Assembly: GCA_023807065.1 (NCBI GenBank)
Contig: JAJJLU010000712.1
Location: 1 to 21,644, forward strand
Direction: 5' to 3'
DNA length: 21,644 nucleotides
From: Isotricha intestinalis
Lineage: Eukaryota > Ciliophora > Litostomatea > Vestibuliferida > Isotrichidae
Shown here: piece by piece, positions 1-8,485 of the stretch
How the letters are laid out: every line of letters starts with the position of its first letter
Numbering within the stretch: position 1 is the first letter of the stretch
Position numbers and translations under genes: made by a program
The notes under the pieces: generated by a model
Database searches by the model: none
Seen by the model: only the letters and a program-made list of their open reading frames with translations
Told to the model about the DNA's origin: nothing

Positions 1-34
1 CCCCAATCCCCAATCCCCAATCCCCAATCCCCAA
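1..34. repeat. Telomeric repeat, CCCCAAT heptamer (C-strand)
   Basis: The first 28 bases are four perfect CCCCAAT units, followed by CCCCAAC and then unique A/T-rich DNA. This is the C-rich strand at a left chromosome end, so the opposite strand carries the G-rich telomerase product with TTGGGGA units. Oligohymenophorean ciliates use CCCCAA and spirotrichs CCCCAAAA, so a heptamer with an extra T is a variant of the ciliate type. The array is short, either truncated by assembly or typical of the short telomeres of ciliate macronuclear chromosomes. Confidence 0.95.
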
Positions 35-483
35 CTAAATGAAAGAAAAGAATAATTTATATAGAAATATATATTTTTAAACTTTTTTTTCATTAAATAA
101 AAAAAACAAATAAATTTTTATTTTGAATTTATCTTCTAATTTTAATACAAATAATGTTAATAATATAAGTTATATATCTTTTGAGTTTGCTCATCTATTG
201 ATATTTGGTCATTATCTTATTATATACTTTTGGATTAATATATGATTAAATATTAAATTTGTTTATTTCTTTTTTTGGATATTTGATTTTTAAAAATAAT
301 TAGAAATTGAAAGTGAAAAGAATGGAAAACAAAAGCAAATAAATCTCGGAGAAAATTAATGAAAATTTTACCAATTTTTATTGTATGTTAAACAATATAA
401 ATATTTGTTTAAAATAAAATAATTATAAATTGTTATAATAAGAAACTTTAATTTATTCATTTTTTGATTTTTTTTAAAAAAAA
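35..483. other. Subtelomeric non-coding region
   Basis: About 450 bases of A/T-rich DNA separate the telomere from the first gene. Both strands are full of stops, and the ATG near 324 opens only a few codons. I see no tandem repeat beyond the telomere and no RNA gene. It presumably holds the promoter and 5' UTR of the gene at 484. Confidence 0.6.
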
Positions 484-795
484 ATGCAAAGGAAAAAAAT
501 GGAAGAACCTAATGTTGGTAAATTAAGTAAAAATTTTGAAATTCATGGTCAACAAATTATTAAAAGCTTAAATGGAGGACTAGATAAAAAAAAACAAAAA
601 ATTAGAGAAAAAGATCCTAATTCTTTAACTGAAGGAGAAAAAGAAATTTTAAAATGTTCTGAGGCTGATTATGTTAAAAAACTTTTAGATAATTTACAAA
701 AAAAAGATTTATTCAAAAAAATTGATGAAGCTATGGAAATTGAACACATTAAACCAATTTTAAAAGATATAAAAGATTCTTCCAATTTAAATTAA
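484..795 (+). CDS. Small hypothetical protein, subtelomeric
   Basis: This encodes a 103-residue charged protein that I do not recognise. It is Lys/Glu/Asp-rich, predicted mostly helical, with no signal peptide, membrane segment or cysteine motif. A Lys-rich stretch (around residues 35-42) is followed by TEGEKEIL near residue 50 and a helical second half with alternating hydrophobic residues. The ATG follows a run of nine A's, matching the A-rich start context of other genes here. A second in-frame ATG at codon 6 could also serve. It ends in TAA and converges on the minus-strand phosphoesterase gene about 220 bases away. Codon use (AAA, GAA, ATT, TTA) matches the neighbours, which supports a real gene. 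It is the gene closest to the telomere. Confidence 0.6.
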   Translation: MQRKKMEEPNVGKLSKNFEIHGQQIIKSLNGGLDKKKQKIREKDPNSLTEGEKEILKCSEADYVKKLLDNLQKKDLFKKIDEAMEIEHIKPILKDIKDSSNLN

Positions 796-1015
796 ATTCA
801 TATTTTTATAATCTATTGGTTTTAAAAATATTAATTAATTTTTTAAATAAATGAAAATTAATTTTGAAAACAATGGGAAAAAGTGTTTGGGAATAATTTT
901 GAATCTTTAATTTGAATTTATTTAATAAAATCTTTTATTATTTTTAAAAAGAATTAATGAAAATAAATAAATAAATTTATTAAAAAAAAGCAAATTTAAA
1001 ATACCTAAAAATCAA

Positions 1016-2113
1016 TTACATATTCCCTTCTAAATTAATAATACCAATCAAAGCTCTAGACATAGTTCTAATAGGAGGTCCTGAAGTTCCAACCCCACTA
1101 GCAACATAAATATAATTACTGTTATTATAATTATATAATCCTTTATAAACCTTACTTACAAAATAATGTAAAATATTCATAGGAAATAATTGGCCACCAT
1201 GTGTATGTCCACATAAAAATAAAAATATATTATATTCACTTAATTCTTTTGCTTCAAATATAGGAATATGATGAATAAAAATATTAGAATAATTGTTTTT
1301 TGGAATTAAACTTTTTAATTTATTTTTTATTAAATCATAATTAGAATCATAATCAATTCCTATAATATTTATTTTATTATCAAATATAATATTTTCATTA
1401 TATAAATGTGTTATAGACGAATTATTTATAGTTTTAAAAACTTCATTTAAAGAACAAAAAGATTCATGATTACCAGTAACATAATATTTAGGTATATTTA
1501 ATTGAGAAAAAGGTTCTAACATTTCACTTGTCATTTTTATATTTCCATCTTCAAGATCTCCTGTAATTACAATAAAATCAATTTTATTTTCTTCTTTAAT
1601 ATAATCAACTATTTTTTGTACAAATTTTTTACCATAAATTGCTCCTAAATGTAAATCTGATAAATGTGCTATTTTAATTGAACCTTTTAAATTATTACAT
1701 TTTATTTTTACTTTTTCATATAATAATCTATTTTCATTGCTCATTCCTATTGATGTTATTAATGTTCCAATCCCTATAAATAAAAATAAATTAGTGTATT
1801 TATTTAATTTTATTCCTAGGAAATTTACTATATAATAAATTAGACTTGAGAAAAATAAATTTATATAGTATGCTATTAATAAAAAAAAACCATAAAATAA
1901 TAAATTGAAAAATGAAGGAATAGTATATAAGGTAATTAACATTATTAAATAAAATATAATTTCAATTATAGCAGAATACTTAATAATAATAGAAATTTTA
2001 ATTTCTTTCTTAAAAATTTTCATTAAAGTTTTCAATAAATAACAATTCCCAAAAAGCAAAGCAAAAAAAATATTAAAATATAATTTAATCGCTCTTTTAA
2101 CAACATTCTCCAT
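1016..2113 (-). CDS. Membrane-anchored metallophosphoesterase (calcineurin-like fold)
   Basis: This is a 365-residue protein with a hydrophobic N-terminal third (several membrane segments between about residues 10 and 125) followed by a calcineurin-like phosphoesterase domain. All metal-binding motifs are visible: D153 and H155 in SDLH, GD at 185-186, GNHE at 214-217, HH at 281-282 and GHTHGGQ at 302-308. This order is that of the YkuE/YaeI and TMPPE group of membrane-linked metallophosphoesterases, two-metal enzymes that hydrolyse phosphoesters. The exact substrate cannot be read from the sequence. The catalytic domain lies after the last membrane segment. The length suits the family and no intron is needed. 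Its ATG is only 26 bases from the divergent kinase gene, so the two probably share control DNA. It ends in TAA. Confidence 0.88.
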   Translation of the reverse strand: MENVVKRAIKLYFNIFFALLFGNCYLLKTLMKIFKKEIKISIIIKYSAIIEIIFYLIMLITLYTIPSFFNLLFYGFFLLIAYYINLFFSSLIYYIVNFLGIKLNKYTNLFLFIGIGTLITSIGMSNENRLLYEKVKIKCNNLKGSIKIAHLSDLHLGAIYGKKFVQKIVDYIKEENKIDFIVITGDLEDGNIKMTSEMLEPFSQLNIPKYYVTGNHESFCSLNEVFKTINNSSITHLYNENIIFDNKINIIGIDYDSNYDLIKNKLKSLIPKNNYSNIFIHHIPIFEAKELSEYNIFLFLCGHTHGGQLFPMNILHYFVSKVYKGLYNYNNSNYIYVASGVGTSGPPIRTMSRALIGIINLEGNM

Positions 2114-2139
2114 TAAATAAAAAAATAATTAAAAAAACA
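2114..2139. promoter_or_regulatory. 26-bp bidirectional intergenic spacer
   Basis: Only 26 A/T-only bases apart from one C separate the start codons of the minus-strand metallophosphoesterase and the plus-strand CDPK. Any core promoter and both 5' UTRs must fit here or overlap the coding regions. The regulatory role is inferred from position. No specific factor site is recognised. Confidence 0.5.
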
Positions 2140-4075
2140 ATGGGTATATGTAGTGGTTCATCATCTTCAATATCAATAGTCCCAAATAAATATACAATAA
2201 ATGTTGAAGAAGATAACAAAAAAGATAAAACGAATTCAATTCCTCAACCTCAATTATTAAAAAAAACAAATAATACAATCCAAGCAAATACAAATTCTAC
2301 AATAAATAAAAATGATGAAATAATGAAAAAAGAAAGTCAAAAAGAAGAAAAAGTAAATGGAACAAAAAATAATAAAATTATGTTTAAAATTCAATCATCT
2401 CAAAATTTAATGAATGCAAAATCAAGAAGTAACAGAAATTTATCGGATTTAAATGAAATAATAGACAGAAAAAAAGAAAAAAGAAAAACAAATAAATTAA
2501 ATGATATTAAAAAAGTAATATTTGAAAAATCAGAAAGAAGTTTAACTCCAAATGCAGAAAAAGAAAAAAATGAAAAATTTAAAAGAAGAAATAAAAAGAG
2601 TACAACATTAGTAGAAAAAAGTAGAATGGAAAGTAAATTTAGAGAAGAAATGAAAATTAATGTTAAAACTCAAACTTTAATAGAAGAACAAAAAGGTGAT
2701 CCTTCAAAAAAATATAAAGTAGTTAAAAGATTAGGTGAAGGAAGTTATGGTACTGTTTTTTCTGTTGTTAACACTCAAACTAATGTTACAGTTGCTATGA
2801 AAAAAATTGAAAAAGTTAAAGAAAATGAAATTGATGATTTAGAAATTAAAAATGAAATTGATATTTTAAAAAAATTAGATCATCCTAATATTGTTAAAAT
2901 ATATGAATTTTATAATACTTTAACTAATTTTTATATTGTTACTGAATATTGTAAAAAAGGAGAGTTATATGGTTATATTAAAAATACTTATTCTGAAAAT
3001 CAATTAGCTGTTTTATTTTATCAAGTTTTTTCCGGATTATATTATTTACATGATCATCATATTTTACATAGAGATTTAAAATTAGAAAATATTATGATAA
3101 GTGATATAGAAAAAGATTTAAAAACAAAAGAAGATTATTTCTGGATTAAAATTATTGATTTTGGAACAGCTAAAATATTTAAAAAAAATAAAAATGAAAA
3201 AGCAGTTGTTGGAAGTTCATATTATATAGCTCCTGAAGTATTAAAGCAAAAATATAATGAAAAATGTGATACTTGGTCAGTAGGAGTAATATTATATATG
3301 TTAATTGTTGGAAGAGCACCTTTTGATGGGAATACAGATGAAGAAATAATTGAAAGTATAAAAATTGGAGTTTATAATAATAAACATCCTAAATTATTAA
3401 GTAAATCTAAAGAAGCACAAGATTTAGTTAATTTACTTCTTGAAAGAAGTATTAATAAAAGATTAAGTGCAAGTGAAGCTTTAAATCATAGTTTTTTTAG
3501 TAAATTTAATGGAAGAAGTCTTTATTCTAATTTTACTAATGATGAAATTCAAATATATCTAGATAATTTACTTAATTATAAATTCCAAAGTAAATTCCAA
3601 CAATTAGTTTTAGCTTTTGTTGTTCATAATATTCCTTATAATAAAGAAACAAAAATAATACTTAAATTGTTTAGATTTTTTAATTTAAGTGGAAATTGCA
3701 AATTAACTAAAGTTGAATTAGTTAATGGATTATATCAATTTAGAAGTAAAGATAAAGTTGATAAAGCTATTGATGATATTTTTTTTAATGTTAGATGGTG
3801 ATAATAATGGTTATATTGAATATGAAGAATTTTTAAGAGCTTGTATTGATAAAAGTTTAGCTTTAAATAATGATAATTTAAAATATGCTTTTAAATTTCT
3901 TGATAAAGATAATACAGGAACTCTTTCTGTTGAAAAAATTATGAGTGCTTTTGTTAAAAAAAGTAATCCAACTTTAATTTCTATATTTAAAAGTACTATT
4001 AAAGAAGTAGATAGAGATAGAGATGGAAAAATAAATTTTGAAGATTTTAAAGAATTGATGTTAAAGGTACAATAA
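2140..4075 (+). CDS. Calcium-dependent protein kinase (CDPK), frame interrupted near 3790
   Basis: This encodes a Ser/Thr kinase joined to a calmodulin-like domain. The N-terminus MGICSGSS fits N-myristoylation with a nearby cysteine for palmitoylation, implying membrane targeting. A Lys-rich, low-complexity leader runs to about residue 190. The kinase domain shows LGEGSYG 198-204, VAMKK with K221, HRDLKLEN 310-317, DFG 340-342, APE 364-366 and DTWSVG 377-382. A degenerate EF-hand follows (loop N515 to E526, Gly6 replaced by Cys). The first frame ends at 3801, but EF-hands 2-4 continue in the next frame from about 3793 to TAA at 4075: DGDNNGYIEYEE, DKDNTGTLSVEK (Lys at position 12) and DRDRDGKINFED. 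Together this is a full-length CDPK. One extra base explains the break, either a sequencing or assembly error beside T8 or a true mutation or frameshift. CDPKs couple Ca2+ to phosphorylation in ciliates, plants and apicomplexans. Confidence 0.9.
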
Positions 4076-4397
4076 TTTGATAAAATAAAATACAAAGATT
4101 AAATTGTTTTTTAACATATAAATCTAAAAATTCTGTTCATTGACTATTTGCATGTAGTTATTATAAATTTTAATTTTTTTAGGGTGTCAAATATTATATA
4201 TTATTTAATAATAATAAAAAAAGAAAATAAAAAAAATATTATTAATTTAAAAAAACAAAATAATTAAAAATTATAAATCTCATAATAAAAATATAAAATT
4301 TTTACATAATTAACAAAAGAAAAAAAAAATTATAAAAAATATAAAAATATAATTTTCAAAAAGGAAAAATAAATAAAAAAAATAAAAAAATAAAAAA
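4076..4397. other. Intergenic region between CDPK and PPIP5K genes
   Basis: These 322 A/T-rich bases have stops in all frames. A small mixed stretch lies near 4135-4190; the rest is A-rich up to the PPIP5K ATG. I see no RNA gene or repeat. Confidence 0.6.
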
Positions 4398-7300
4398 ATG
4401 GAAAACAAAAGATTTGAAAAAATAAAACTGGGAATCTGTGCAATGGAAAAAAAAGTAAAAAGTACTCATATGCAAAATATATTAAATGGTTTAAAGCAAT
4501 TTGAAGAAATGATAATAATAACATTTACAGAAGAAATAATATTTAATAAAGAAATAGAAAATTGGCCAATAGTAGATGCATTAATAATATTTTATTCAGA
4601 TGGATTTCCTTATAAAAAAGGTCAAAAATATGTTCATTTAAGAAAACCTTTTTTAATAAATGATTTTGATATGCAAAAAGTTTTTTGGGATAGAAGAGAA
4701 GTATTACAAATATTAAAAGAAGAAAATATTTTAACTCCTAAAAATATTATTGTTGATAGAGGTGATGTTATTGATAATGATAGTGAAATAAAAACTAAAT
4801 TAAATGATTCTGCTGAAATTGAAAAAATGATTCAAGAACAAATTAATTTTCAAGAAACACTTTTATCAAATAGAGATTCATTATCTTCATCAGAAAATTT
4901 TAGTAATGAAGAAGAAGACTTTGAAAATATTAATAATAATGATATATTAAAGCAAATAAATCCCTTTGATCACAATAATAATAATAATGATAATAATAAT
5001 GAAAATGAAAATGAAGAATCAAATTTAAATGATTCCTTAAATGAATTTGATGATCATATAGAATATAAAGGAAAAAAATTATATAAACCATTTGTAGAAA
5101 AACCATTTAATGGAGATGATCATAATATATATATATATTATCCTCCAAATCATGGTGGAGGTTCTAAAAGATTATTTAGAAAAACAAAAGATTTATGTTC
5201 ATTTTTTTTTCCAAGAGAAAATAAAATAAGAAGAAATCATTCATTTGTATATGAAGAATTTTTACAAACTGATGGTTTTGATATAAAAGTTTATACAATT
5301 GGACCTGAATATGCACATGCAGAAGCAAGAAAAAGTCCTTCTTTAGATGGGAAAGTTCAAAGAAGTTCTGAAGGAAAAGAAATTAGATATCCTATTAATT
5401 TAACTCCTGAAGAAAAAGAATATGCTAAAAAAATTGTTGAAAGATTTAAACAAAATATTTGTGGTTTTGATATTTTAAGAGCTAAAGGAAAAAGCTATGT
5501 TTGTGATGTTAATGGTTGGTCTTTTGTTAAAGGAAATAAAAAATATTACGAAGATTGTGTTGAATTATTAAGAAAAATTATTTTAGAAAAATTAAATATT
5601 GATTTATATTTAAAAAGACCTAATGTTTTCCCTAAAAAAGTTCCTATGTATAAAACACTTAAATTACCTAAAGTTAAACAAGAAGAATTAGTTAGTGTTG
5701 TTGCTGTATTTCGACATGCTGATAGAAGTCCAAAACAAAAAATGAAATTAGTTGTTGAAGATGAAGAAATTTTAGATTTATTTGATAAATTTAAAAAAGA
5801 AGAAGATGATGAAGAAGAGAAGAAAAAGAATAAAAAAAAAAAAAAAGAAATAAAAGAAATAAAATTAAAGAAACCAAAAGAATTAAAATACATATTAGAA
5901 TTAGTTAGAAGTATATTAAAAAAAAATAATATAGATGAAGATAGTTTAACTCAAACAAATAATAATTTCTTTTTTAAATTATTTCAAATTCAAATGATAT
6001 TAGAAAAAAATCCAGATTTCGAAGGAATGACACGTAAAATTCAATTAAAGCCTTTAGAGACAAAAATAATAAAAAGAGGTAAAAAAAAAGAAATAATAAA
6101 AGTGACTAAAGCATTAATGATATTAAAATGGGGAGGAAATTTAACTCATGCAGGAATAGAACAAGCAAAATTATTAGGAAATACATTTAGAGTACAAATG
6201 TATCCTTCAACTGATGGAAGTGGATTATTAAGATTACATTCAACATATAGACATGATTTAAAATGTTATTCTAGTGAAGAAGGAAGATGTCTAATGACTG
6301 CTGCTTCTTTTTTACAAGGTCTTTTACAATTAGATGGACCTATTATTCCTATTATTAGTTCTATGGTCAGGAAAGATGATGATACTGCTAAAATTTTAGA
6401 TGTTACTAGTAGTCAAATTCCTGAAGTTAAAGAAGTAATTAAAAAAGAAATTTCCCAATGCTTGAATTATAATGGAGATATTCGAAGTAAATTTCAAGAA
6501 ATGTTTTCTAAAAATGATATTTATCGAGATTTTCAATGTGAAAATTCTCAGGATGAAATTAATACCGAAGATAAAAATTGTGATTCTAATCATAAAGAAG
6601 ATAATAATATTTTGAAAAATAATATCGGAAATGGGAATAATGTAAGCAATAATATTGCTATCATAAACGGTAATTCTATCTACAATGATTTGAATGAAAA
6701 AAATAATGAAAAAACAAACGATGATCTTTTGAATATTCAAAAAAATAAAAGTAATATCAGTAATGATAGTGGATTTAATATTGAAAATGAAAATCTTGAT
6801 CCTTATCCAGTATATAGTTTAATGGATAAAATTCATAATCCTTATCAAAGAATGAAAATTATTTTAAATTTAATAAATAAACTAATAGTTCATATAATGT
6901 CATTTTTATCCCAAAAAGAAATAGAATCTGATATAGATACTTATTATATTACATCATCTTTATCAATTCAAAAACGTCCTCCTTCAAGTACAAATTTACC
7001 AGATTTAAAAAAAGAAAAAAAAGAAGCAGAAGATAAAAAGAAAATAGAAGAATCAAAAAAAAGTGAGGAAGAAAAAAAGAAAATAGAAGAAAAAAAAAAA
7101 GTTGAGGAAGAAAAAAAGAAAAAGGAAGAAACAAAAGAAATTGAAGAAGAAAAAAAGAAAATAGAAGAAACAAAAGAAAAAGAAAAAATATCTATAAAAT
7201 CTCCAAAAAAATCATCAAACAGAATAAAATTTGCAAGTGTTGCAGATTTAGTAAATTTAGAATCTCCAAAGCGAATAAAAACAGTAAATACACTATCAAA

Positions 7301-8153
7301 TTTATCAATGGGAGAATATAATATAATAGCAATAGATTTTACAAAAAGAATTCCACATGATTGTGAAGATGAAAAAATAATATTAATATATAAAAGATAT
7401 ATAAAATTAAGAAAAGACTTTTTTGACGAAGAAAAAGATAATTTTGATGTGACAAAAATTCCAGATATATATGACAATGTAAAATATGATATAATTCATA
7501 ATAAAGAATTATTAAATGAATCAACATATGAATTATTTAATCAAATAGTATTAGTAAGTAATTTTATATTACCATTTGAATATGGAATAACAATAAAAGA
7601 AAAAATGAATATAGGATTAAAAATAATAAGACCTTTATTAACTAAAATATATAAAGATTTAATATGGTGGAATTATTCAAATCCATATTTAACATTAAAA
7701 AATCAAATAGAAGAAAGTGAAAGAGGTTATTCAGGTTTAGATCAAAGTTCTTTAGAAAGTTCAGATATAAAATCAACTTGGAGACATGTTAAAACAAGAT
7801 TTTATTTTACTTGTTCTTCTCATATGTATTCTTTATTAAATTTATTAGTTTATGGTTATAATTCATTCTTATTAGGTAATAATAAGAAAGTTTTAAATGA
7901 ATTAAGAAATATATTGGATTTAGATTATTGTTCTCATATTATTTTTAGATTATTTGAAAATTTAAATTTAGATGTTAATCATCCTAAAAGATTTAGATTA
8001 GAGCTTATTATGTCTCCTGGAAGCTCTAAAGATCCAAGAAGTGCTGATGATGATCATTTGATTAATGTTTCTCCTTGGATTATTTTAAATAATCATTTAA
8101 CTCTTAATCAAGTTAAAGAATATTTTTCACAGTTTACTGAAGATCTTATTTAA
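4398..8153 (+). CDS. PPIP5K: Diphosphoinositol-pentakisphosphate kinase / phosphatase (PPIP5K/VIP1)
   Basis: This is a 1251-residue protein without introns that matches the PPIP5K/VIP1 family end to end. These enzymes phosphorylate IP6 or 5-IP7 to make 1-IP7/IP8 and carry a histidine-acid-phosphatase domain that removes the product. The N-terminal domain shows LGICAMEKK, NWPIVDALI, FLINDFDMQ and WDRREV. The ATP-grasp kinase shows GGGSKRLFRK from 253, VKVYT-like IKVYTIGPEYAHAEARKSP, LDGKVQRSSEGKEIRYP and CDVNGWSFVK with D370 and N372. The phosphatase starts at RHADRSPKQK (R439, H440), continues with LTHAGIEQAKLLG and RLHSTYRHDLK, and ends with RFYFTCSSHMYSLLNLL and a MSPGSS motif. Extra low-complexity inserts are Asn/Glu-rich (about 137-222), Asn-rich (about 712-795) and Lys/Glu-rich (about 868-935). 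Catalytic motifs look intact in both domains. It probably acts in the cytosol. Confidence 0.96.
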   Translation: MENKRFEKIKLGICAMEKKVKSTHMQNILNGLKQFEEMIIITFTEEIIFNKEIENWPIVDALIIFYSDGFPYKKGQKYVHLRKPFLINDFDMQKVFWDRREVLQILKEENILTPKNIIVDRGDVIDNDSEIKTKLNDSAEIEKMIQEQINFQETLLSNRDSLSSSENFSNEEEDFENINNNDILKQINPFDHNNNNNDNNNENENEESNLNDSLNEFDDHIEYKGKKLYKPFVEKPFNGDDHNIYIYYPPNHGGGSKRLFRKTKDLCSFFFPRENKIRRNHSFVYEEFLQTDGFDIKVYTIGPEYAHAEARKSPSLDGKVQRSSEGKEIRYPINLTPEEKEYAKKIVERFKQNICGFDILRAKGKSYVCDVNGWSFVKGNKKYYEDCVELLRKIILEKLNIDLYLKRPNVFPKKVPMYKTLKLPKVKQEELVSVVAVFRHADRSPKQKMKLVVEDEEILDLFDKFKKEEDDEEEKKKNKKKKKEIKEIKLKKPKELKYILELVRSILKKNNIDEDSLTQTNNNFFFKLFQIQMILEKNPDFEGMTRKIQLKPLETKIIKRGKKKEIIKVTKALMILKWGGNLTHAGIEQAKLLGNTFRVQMYPSTDGSGLLRLHSTYRHDLKCYSSEEGRCLMTAASFLQGLLQLDGPIIPIISSMVRKDDDTAKILDVTSSQIPEVKEVIKKEISQCLNYNGDIRSKFQEMFSKNDIYRDFQCENSQDEINTEDKNCDSNHKEDNNILKNNIGNGNNVSNNIAIINGNSIYNDLNEKNNEKTNDDLLNIQKNKSNISNDSGFNIENENLDPYPVYSLMDKIHNPYQRMKIILNLINKLIVHIMSFLSQKEIESDIDTYYITSSLSIQKRPPSSTNLPDLKKEKKEAEDKKKIEESKKSEEEKKKIEEKKKVEEEKKKKEETKEIEEEKKKIEETKEKEKISIKSPKKSSNRIKFASVADLVNLESPKRIKTVNTLSNLSMGEYNIIAIDFTKRIPHDCEDEKIILIYKRYIKLRKDFFDEEKDNFDVTKIPDIYDNVKYDIIHNKELLNESTYELFNQIVLVSNFILPFEYGITIKEKMNIGLKIIRPLLTKIYKDLIWWNYSNPYLTLKNQIEESERGYSGLDQSSLESSDIKSTWRHVKTRFYFTCSSHMYSLLNLLVYGYNSFLLGNNKKVLNELRNILDLDYCSHIIFRLFENLNLDVNHPKRFRLELIMSPGSSKDPRSADDDHLINVSPWIILNNHLTLNQVKEYFSQFTEDLI

Positions 8154-8485
8154 AGATATTTGTTTAATTAAGGTTATTGTTTTGAATATAATTATTAAGT
8201 TTAAGATGTTGTTTTTTTGTATATATTTATTGTTTAAATTATAAAAAACTAAATTAAGGTTTTTAAGTTAGGACTTTTTTTATTTTTTTTTGTTTATTGT
8301 TTTGATTAAAAAAATTTATTTTTGAATAGAATTAAAATAATGTGTTTATGATTCTCGTTAAACAAAAATTAAATAATATTTTCAAGATATAAATATATCT
8401 TATTTAAGTAGTTATTACAGATTTTCTTTATATTAATTAGATTTTTTAATTTAAAAATAAATAATAATTATTTAATAAAAAAATT
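8154..8485. other. Intergenic region upstream of the GAP-VPS9 gene
   Basis: This stretch of 332 bases is T-rich at the left and A-rich near the downstream ATG. No frame stays open and I see no RNA gene. It probably contains the 3' UTR of PPIP5K and the promoter of the next gene. Confidence 0.6.

Noticed and set aside
3811..4095. Minus-strand open frame opposite the CDPK EF-hands
   Set aside because: The plus strand encodes three recognisable EF-hand loops here, so the antisense frame is incidental.
4970..5020. AAT/GAT trinucleotide repeats considered as a microsatellite or tandem repeat feature
   Set aside because: They lie in frame within PPIP5K and encode an Asn/Asp/Glu run typical of A/T-rich protist proteins.
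6949..7477. Long minus-strand open frames rich in Phe, Ser and Leu
   Set aside because: They are antisense shadows of the Lys/Glu-rich insert of PPIP5K and have no family motif; the plus strand is clearly coding.
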